From assembly GCA_001313065.1 (NCBI GenBank), contig BBFD01000077.1:1-14623 (forward strand): a stretch of DNA of 14,623 nucleotides, in the 5' to 3' direction. Of this stretch, positions 11,256 to 14,623 are shown piece after piece. This DNA is from Silvimonas sp. JCM 19000 (GTDB lineage: Bacteria > Pseudomonadota > Gammaproteobacteria > Burkholderiales > Chitinibacteraceae). A program made the translations under genes and the position numbers. Under the pieces are notes generated by a model. That model was not told the DNA's origin. It saw only the letters and a list, made by a program, of their open reading frames with translations, and ran no database searches. The stretch's first letter is position 1, and each line of letters opens with the position of its first letter.

Positions 11256-12773
11256 CGCAACACTACCGCCGTCAGGATGCCCGCCAGCAAGGCGGCAATC
11301 ACCCCGAGAATGTAATTGCGCTTGCGTTGTTCCCACACCAGGCCGTGATAGCCCTGTTGCAGCAAACCGGCCGGATCATGCGCCAGCAGATCATTCAGCT
11401 TGCGCGGCAGTGTGGGCAGCATCGCGGTCCACAGCGGGGCTTCGTGTTTGATATTGCGCCACAGGCCACGCCAGCCGATCTGCTCGTGCATCCAGCGTTC
11501 CAGAAACGGCTTGGCGGTTTGCCACAAATCCAGATCGGGATCGAGCTGACGGCCCAGGCCTTCGATATTCAGCAGGGTTTTTTTTGCAGCAACACCAGTT
11601 GCGGCTGAATTTCAACATTAAAGCGGCGCGAGGTTTCAAACAGCCGCATCAACACCTGGCCAAATGAAATCTGCGAAATCGGCTTGTTAAAGATCGGCTC
11701 GCACACCGTGCGCACCGCGGCTTCCAGTTCTTCAACCCGGGTATCGCGCGGCACCCAGCCTGATTCGATATGCGCGGCGGCCACGCGGTGGTAATCGCGA
11801 TTAAAGAAAGCAAGAAAATTGATCGCCAGATATTGCTTGTCGGAATCCGAAAGCGTGCCGACGATGCCAAAATCCAGCGCGATATAGCGGTTATCGGGCG
11901 CGACAAAGATGTTGCCCGGATGCATATCGGCGTGAAAAAAAACCCGTCGCGAAAAAAAACCTGGGTAAAGAAAATCTCGACGCCATAGCGCCCCAGTTTT
12001 TTTCAGATCAATGCCGGCTTCCTGCAACTGCGCAATGCGGCCGATGGGGATGCCATCCATCCATTCCATGGTGACCACTTCGCGCGCGCACCAGTCGTAA
12101 AACACTTCGGGCACGATCAGTTTGTCGGAGCCCAGAAAATTGCGTCGCAACTGCGAGGCATTGCCCGCCTCGACCATCAGGTCGACTTCGTCGTGCAGAT
12201 ATTTATCGAACTCGGCCACGACCTCACGCGGACGCAAGCGTTTGCCGTCGCGGAACACGCGCTCGACCAGGCCAGCCATCACGCCCATCAGGCCAGATCG
12301 CTTTCGATCACCGGCAAAATGCCGGGGCGCAGCACTTTGACGGCGACCGCACGGCCATCATTCAGGCGTGCGCGATGCACCTGCGCAATGGAGGCGGAAG
12401 CCACCGGCGTGCGATCAAACTCGGCATACAGCGCACTGATGGGACGGCCCAGCGCACCCTCGATTACCGCCACGGCAACATCCCCGGCAAACGGCGGCAC
12501 CCGATCTTGCAGAAATGCCAGTTCATCGGCGATATCGGGCGGCATCAAATCACGCCGCGTCGACAACACCTGGCCAAACTTCACGAAAATAGGCCCCAGC
12601 GCTTCCAGCGCCAGCCGCAAACGCACCGCGCGCGGCGTGCTGATCTTGCGCCAGAACAGGGTGCGGTTAACCAGCACCGATAGCCCGCGTACCCGTTCGT
12701 GACCGAGCAAGAATTCATCGAGCCCGTAGCGATAAATCACGTAGGCAATTTTAAGCAGGCGGAAGAACCGCAT
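11252..12773 (-). CDS. ubiB: UbiB ubiquinone biosynthesis atypical kinase/ATPase, several frameshifts
   Basis: Membrane-associated ABC1/ADCK-family protein needed for ubiquinone synthesis. The family has ATPase rather than classical kinase activity. About 505 residues. The N-terminal extension holds the KxGQ motif ([17 protein letters not shown]). The Ala-rich loop is [11 protein letters not shown], the beta3 Lys is in [10 protein letters not shown], the catalytic loop is [13 protein letters not shown] and the metal-binding DFG is ALDFGIVG. One or two C-terminal hydrophobic helices follow ([19 protein letters not shown]). Breaks: a lost base at 12291 (ESDLA joins to LMGVMAG); T-run 11997-12003 (seven for six, after IDLKK); A-run 11935-11942 (eight for six, before FFHADM); T-run 11578-11585 (eight for six; VLLQK joins to TLLNIEGLG). 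An A8 at 11952-11959 likely holds three extra bases (TQVFFRDG for TQVFRDG). It lies 57 nt after ubiJ and overlaps ampD. Confidence 0.94.
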
Positions 12774-12830
12774 GGAAATCCCGGAATAATTTTGAGATAG
12801 AAAGCGGCGAGGCCAGATCCATCTGGACGC

Positions 12831-13378
12831 TTAGCCCAGCCGTTGCAGCCGCTGTTCCAGCCGCGCTACATCGTCGCGCAAGGTGTCGACCTCGGCACAG
12901 AACTCGGCCACGTGCTGTTTGCGCGCCAACAAAGGCGCCTCGTCGCGCCAGTACTCGCCCAGCTCCAGCAACAAACGCGAGCCGATGGCACCCGGAATGC
13001 CACCGACGCGCTCGGCAAACCAGGTCAGACGGTTGGCCGCCACATCGCCGATCAGGCTGGACAATTCTTCGGCCATATCCCAGCGCACGCCGGACAGAAT
13101 CTGCCGATGGCGGCGGCCAGTTGTTCATCGCCATTAAGGCCCACCTTGCGTGAGGCGGCTTCGCGATCAAACAACCAGGTGCTGAAGAAGGACGGCGACA
13201 AGGTGATGGTGGCTTCGGCGGGCATGTCTACCGCCTGCACCGTGCCATCCGGCTGGATGCCCAAGGTGCCGGAGAACGCGGGCAACACCAGCCGCACTAC
13301 CCGCCCGGCGTAACCGGCCAGCGCCACCTTGCTGGTGTGATCATGAGCGAGCAAACGGTTGAGCAAACTGGCGAGCAT
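12831..13378 (-). CDS. ubiJ: UbiJ ubiquinone biosynthesis accessory factor, one frameshift
   Basis: Soluble SCP2-domain lipid-binding protein that organises the Ubi multi-enzyme complex and presents the polyprenyl intermediates. About 182 residues. The N-terminal SCP2-like fold runs from MLASLLNRLLAHDH through LVLPAFSGTLGIQPDGTVQ and LSPSFFSTWLFDREAASRKV. The C-terminal third is helical, ending in a coiled coil with Leu/Val spacing (CAEVDTLRDDVARLEQRL). One base is missing near 13101: EQLAAAIG should continue into ILSGVRWDMAEELSSLIGDVA, which reads in the next frame. The start is ATG at 13378, 37 nt behind ubiE. Its place between ubiE and ubiB is the standard proteobacterial order and supports the name although SCP2 sequences diverge. 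Confidence 0.88.
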
Positions 13379-13415
13379 GCGAGGTCTCCGGGCAGGGTAT
13401 CAGGCGATCAGACGG

Positions 13416-14155
13416 TTAGAACTTGATGCCTTTGTGCAAGGCAACCACGCCAGCCGACATATTGTGGTAGTCCACTTTGCCAAAGCCTGCGTCGTACATC
13501 ATGGCCTTGAGCGTGTCCTGATCCGGATGCATACGGATCGATTCCGCCAGGTATTGATACGAATCGGCATCATTGGCCACCAGCTTGCCCATAAACGGCA
13601 ACAGCTTGAACGAATACAGATCGTAGGCGGGCTTGAGCGGCGCCCACACGCGCGAGAACTCCAGCACCAGCAAACGGCCGCCCGGTTTGAGCACGCGGTA
13701 CATCTCTTTCAGCGCCTGGTCTTTGTGCGTCATATTGCGCAGACCAAACGCCACCGAGACGATATTGAAATAGTTGTCCGGGAACGGCAGCTTTTCGGCA
13801 TCACACAAGGCTACCGGCGTTGCCACGCCAGCATCCAGCAAGCGATCACGGCCCACGCCCAGCATCGAGCTATTGATATCGGTCAGCCACACCTGGCCGG
13901 TTTTGCCCACTTTGCGCGCAAACGCTTTGGACAAATCACCCGTGCCGCCCGCGATATCCAGCACGCGGTCGCCGGCTTTGGCGCCGCTGGTTTCGATGGT
14001 GAAGAACTTCCAGGCGCGGTGCAGGCCGGCCGACATCAGGTCGTTCATCACATCGTATTTTTTGCGCCACCGAATGGAAAACCTCGGCTACTTTTTTGCG
14101 CTTTCTCTGATTCTTCGACGGTCTTGAAGCCGAAATGCGTGGTTTGATCACTCAT
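13416..14155 (-). CDS. ubiE: UbiE bifunctional demethylmenaquinone / 2-polyprenyl-methoxy-benzoquinol methyltransferase, two frameshifts
   Basis: SAM-dependent C-methyltransferase of ubiquinone (and, where present, menaquinone) synthesis. About 245 residues. The SAM motif I is [20 protein letters not shown], followed by the acidic loop [19 protein letters not shown]. Family signatures are [20 protein letters not shown] and [20 protein letters not shown]. The C terminus holds [20 protein letters not shown] and ends GIKF. The N terminus must be stitched from three frames. [21 protein letters not shown] is followed by a T-run at 14092-14097 (six for five), then [11 protein letters not shown], then a T-run at 14058-14063 (six for five), then [14 protein letters not shown]. 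The ATG at 14155 has a purine-rich AAAGGGA upstream. It is 13 nt after the DUF971 gene, so the two are almost certainly co-transcribed. Confidence 0.95.
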
Positions 14156-14168
14156 AGGTCCATCCCTT

Positions 14169-14548
14169 TCAATGCTGAGAGCCGTAGGGCACGCCGGCAG
14201 CTGCCAGCCGATGCAGATAGTCTTGCCATTTGGTGGCGTGGTCGCGGCCCAGTTCGTACAGGTATTCCCACGAATACAGGCCTGAATCATGGCCGTCGTC
14301 AAACACCAGTTTGATGGCGTAATTGCCGACCGGCTCGATGCCGACCAGGCTGACGTTCTGCTTGCCCACTTGCAGCACGCCCGGCCCGCGCCATGTCCAC
14401 GCACTTCGGCAGACGGGCTGTAGACCCGCAGGTATTCGCAAGTCAGCTGATACCGCTGGCCATCGTCAAATGCCACCTCCAGCACGCGCGAGGCTTTATG
14501 CAGTTTGATTTCGGTGGGCTGCGGGGTATCTGGCGTCAATCCAGCCAT
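14169..14548 (-). CDS. DUF971 / gamma-butyrobetaine hydroxylase-like N-terminal domain protein, one frameshift
   Basis: Stand-alone small protein of about 126 residues of the DUF971 (GBBH-like N-terminal) family. Members often sit upstream of ubiE in betaproteobacteria, but the biochemical role is not established. Visible segments are PTEIKLHKASRVLEVAFDDG, YQLTCEYLRVYSPSAEVRGHG, then VGKQNVSLVGIEPVGNYAIKL and FDDGHDSGLYSWEYLYELG. The H-SGLYSW-YL pattern is typical of the family. ATG at 14548 is preceded by AGGAG at about 14554-14558 with good spacing. One base is missing near 14385-14387: GHGAG should run into PGVLQVGKQNV in the other frame, consistent with CCCC read as CCC. It is the promoter-proximal gene of the ubi cluster. 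It has no catalytic hydroxylase domain, so the butyrobetaine name should not be read as a function. Confidence 0.85.
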
Positions 14549-14572
14549 AAGCGCTCCTGAAAATTTGGGGCG

Positions 14573-14578
14573 ATTGTA
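14573..14578 (-). promoter_or_regulatory. Candidate -10 element for the DUF971-ubiE-ubiJ-ubiB-ampD operon
   Basis: TACAAT on the minus strand lies 24 nt before the DUF971 ATG, in the context GGGTACAATCG, followed by the AGGAG ribosome site. No good -35 is visible at the expected spacing. Confidence 0.4.
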
Positions 14579-14623
14579 CCCGATCCGACATGGTAGCCCC
14601 AGCGGTGTGGGGGCGGGGTTGGG

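Noticed and set aside
13359..14147. Plus-strand open frame of 262 codons
   Set aside because: Antisense shadow of ubiE; low-complexity His/Arg composition and no recognisable domain.

Overview
The window looks like core chromosome of a betaproteobacterium. The best guess is Neisseriales (Chromobacteriaceae or Chitinibacteraceae type). The grounds are moderately high GC, a short GRGRKP-type H-NS, a UvrD followed by a response-regulator/TPR gene, and a DUF971-ubiE-ubiJ-ubiB-ampD block. The genus is inference. I see no insertion sequence, prophage, CRISPR array, tRNA or rRNA.

Layout. Positions 31-2266 (minus strand) hold argB (N-acetylglutamate kinase), then a single CBS-pair protein, then a HAD-family pyrimidine 5'-nucleotidase. 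Positions 2467-8677 (plus strand) hold tolC (outer-membrane efflux channel), an H-NS-family nucleoid protein with its own sigma-70-like promoter and strong terminator, uvrD, a degenerate receiver/TPR protein overlapping uvrD by ATGA, and a small STAS anti-sigma-factor antagonist. A bidirectional hairpin at 8680-8710 separates this set from the convergent minus-strand set at 8716-14548. In transcription order that set is a DUF971 protein, ubiE, ubiJ, ubiB, ampD and kup. UbiE, UbiJ and UbiB all act in ubiquinone synthesis. AmpD recycles muropeptides and is translationally coupled to ubiB. Kup imports potassium and appears to have its own -10 element.

The dominant feature of the window is not a gene. 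Thirteen of the fourteen genes are broken by frameshifts, and only the 99-codon STAS gene is intact. I located about 27 frame breaks by protein continuity. They follow a strict asymmetry: A/T homopolymers of expected length 4-7 are too long by 1-2 bases, and short G/C runs are usually one base short. At least five more A/T runs are 8 long where 5 would fit the family better, which keeps the frame and inserts one residue. All conserved motifs on either side of each break are intact, and several genes are central (argB, ubiE, ubiB). I therefore read this as sequencing or assembly error rather than pseudogenisation. Polymerase slippage at A/T runs is a less likely alternative. CDS coordinates below span each whole reconstructed gene across its breaks.

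The most biologically interesting item is the receiver/TPR protein. Its receiver domain has Glu at the phospho-acceptor position and Arg in the acidic pocket. It sits between a DNA-repair helicase and a STAS protein. I do not see a clear new defence or mobile system here.
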